DNA from: Gammaproteobacteria bacterium
Lineage (GTDB): Bacteria; Pseudomonadota; Gammaproteobacteria; Thiohalospirales; Thiohalospiraceae
Assembly: GCA_015490535.1 (NCBI GenBank)
Contig: WFXP01000053.1
Coordinates: 1-38,338, forward strand
Length of the DNA: 38,338 nt
Direction of reading: 5' to 3'
Shown: positions 38,206-38,338 of the stretch, piece by piece
Layout of the letters: the number at the start of each line of letters is the position of its first letter
Position numbering within the stretch: the stretch's first letter is position 1
The notes under the pieces: generated by a model
Seen by the model: the letters and a program-made list of their open reading frames with translations, nothing else
What the model was told of the DNA's origin: nothing
Databases searched by the model: none
Translations under genes and position numbers: made by a program

Positions 38206-38338
38206 CTACGCCCCGGCAGCGCACACCCGCCGCAGGGCGTCCAGAAACGCCCGGTTCTCCCGCTCCGTCCCGATGGTCACCCGCAGGCAGTCGCGCAGCG
38301 CCCCTCCGCCACCACCCAGGTTCTTGATTAGAATCCCC
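38206..38338 (-). CDS. hisC: Histidinol-phosphate aminotransferase, C-terminal end (5' part outside window)
   Basis: The last 43 residues of a minus-strand frame are visible, ending TAG at 38206. The sequence GILIKNLGGG, LRDCLRVTIGTERENRAFL and DALRRV matches the C-terminal end of HisC-type class II PLP aminotransferases (GILVRxxG, LRVTIGTxEEN). HisC converts imidazole acetol phosphate to histidinol phosphate. Other class II aminotransferases share parts of this tail, so the assignment depends on few residues. Confidence 0.8.
   Translation of the reverse strand, partial: GILIKNLGGGGGALRDCLRVTIGTERENRAFLDALRRVCAAGA

Overview
The window reads as chromosomal DNA of a GC-rich Gram-negative bacterium, most likely a gammaproteobacterium. 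The reasons are the priA-argS-SPOR (FtsN-like) gene order, LpxL-type lipid A acyltransferases, OmpA-type barrels, a cobalamin MetH matching the E. coli enzyme in length and ligand spacing, and a complete Pel exopolysaccharide operon. No species call is possible from sequence alone.

Layout. (1) 1-8098, minus strand: two tandem versions of one surface module. The downstream version is two genes: a secreted FG-GAP/ASPIC/thrombospondin-3-repeat protein with a Cys-containing C-terminal sorting tail (559-3678), then an OmpA-like barrel protein cut by the window edge (1-532). The upstream version (4205-8098) is a single open frame in which a sorting-tail protein runs straight through an internal signal-peptide-like segment into an OmpA barrel and peptidoglycan-binding domain. 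(2) 8471-12154: metH. (3) 12218-14058: two convergent, overlapping LpxL/LpxM-family acyltransferase genes. (4) 28617 down to 13117, minus strand: a tightly coupled operon of Pel hydrolase, Pel deacetylase, PelB-TPR, PelB barrel, PelC-like 1, PelC-like 2, PelD, PelE, PelF, PelG, fructosamine kinase and acyltransferase. Most junctions are ATGA, TGATG or longer overlaps. PelA and PelB are each split into two separately targeted proteins and PelC is duplicated. (5) 28618-29284: a structured intergenic region with a good sigma-70-like pel promoter and possible DnaA boxes. (6) 29285-34848, plus strand: priA, argS, SPOR protein, small outer-membrane protein. (7) 35430-38338, minus strand: speA, bacteriohemerythrin and the 3' end of hisC.

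The accessory layer is a set of intergenic palindromic elements. Family 1 (four copies, 256-271 bp, at 8173, 31508, 34866 and 37924) has long inverted arms and, in two copies, flanking direct repeats that look like target duplications. Family 2 (35167-35429, plus a second pair of ends interrupted by a family-1 copy) has near-perfect ends flanked by CTAG. All these elements begin within about 30 bp downstream of a stop codon, and the family-2 CTAG flanks contain the TAG stop codons of two genes. None encodes a protein.

Functionally, the Pel operon should build a partially deacetylated GalNAc/GlcNAc-type polysaccharide: PelF polymerises, PelG/PelD/PelE form the inner-membrane complex gated by c-di-GMP, the two PelA-derived proteins trim and deacetylate in the periplasm, and the PelB pair with lipoprotein PelC exports it. 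The OmpA/TSP3 modules are likely envelope or surface proteins.
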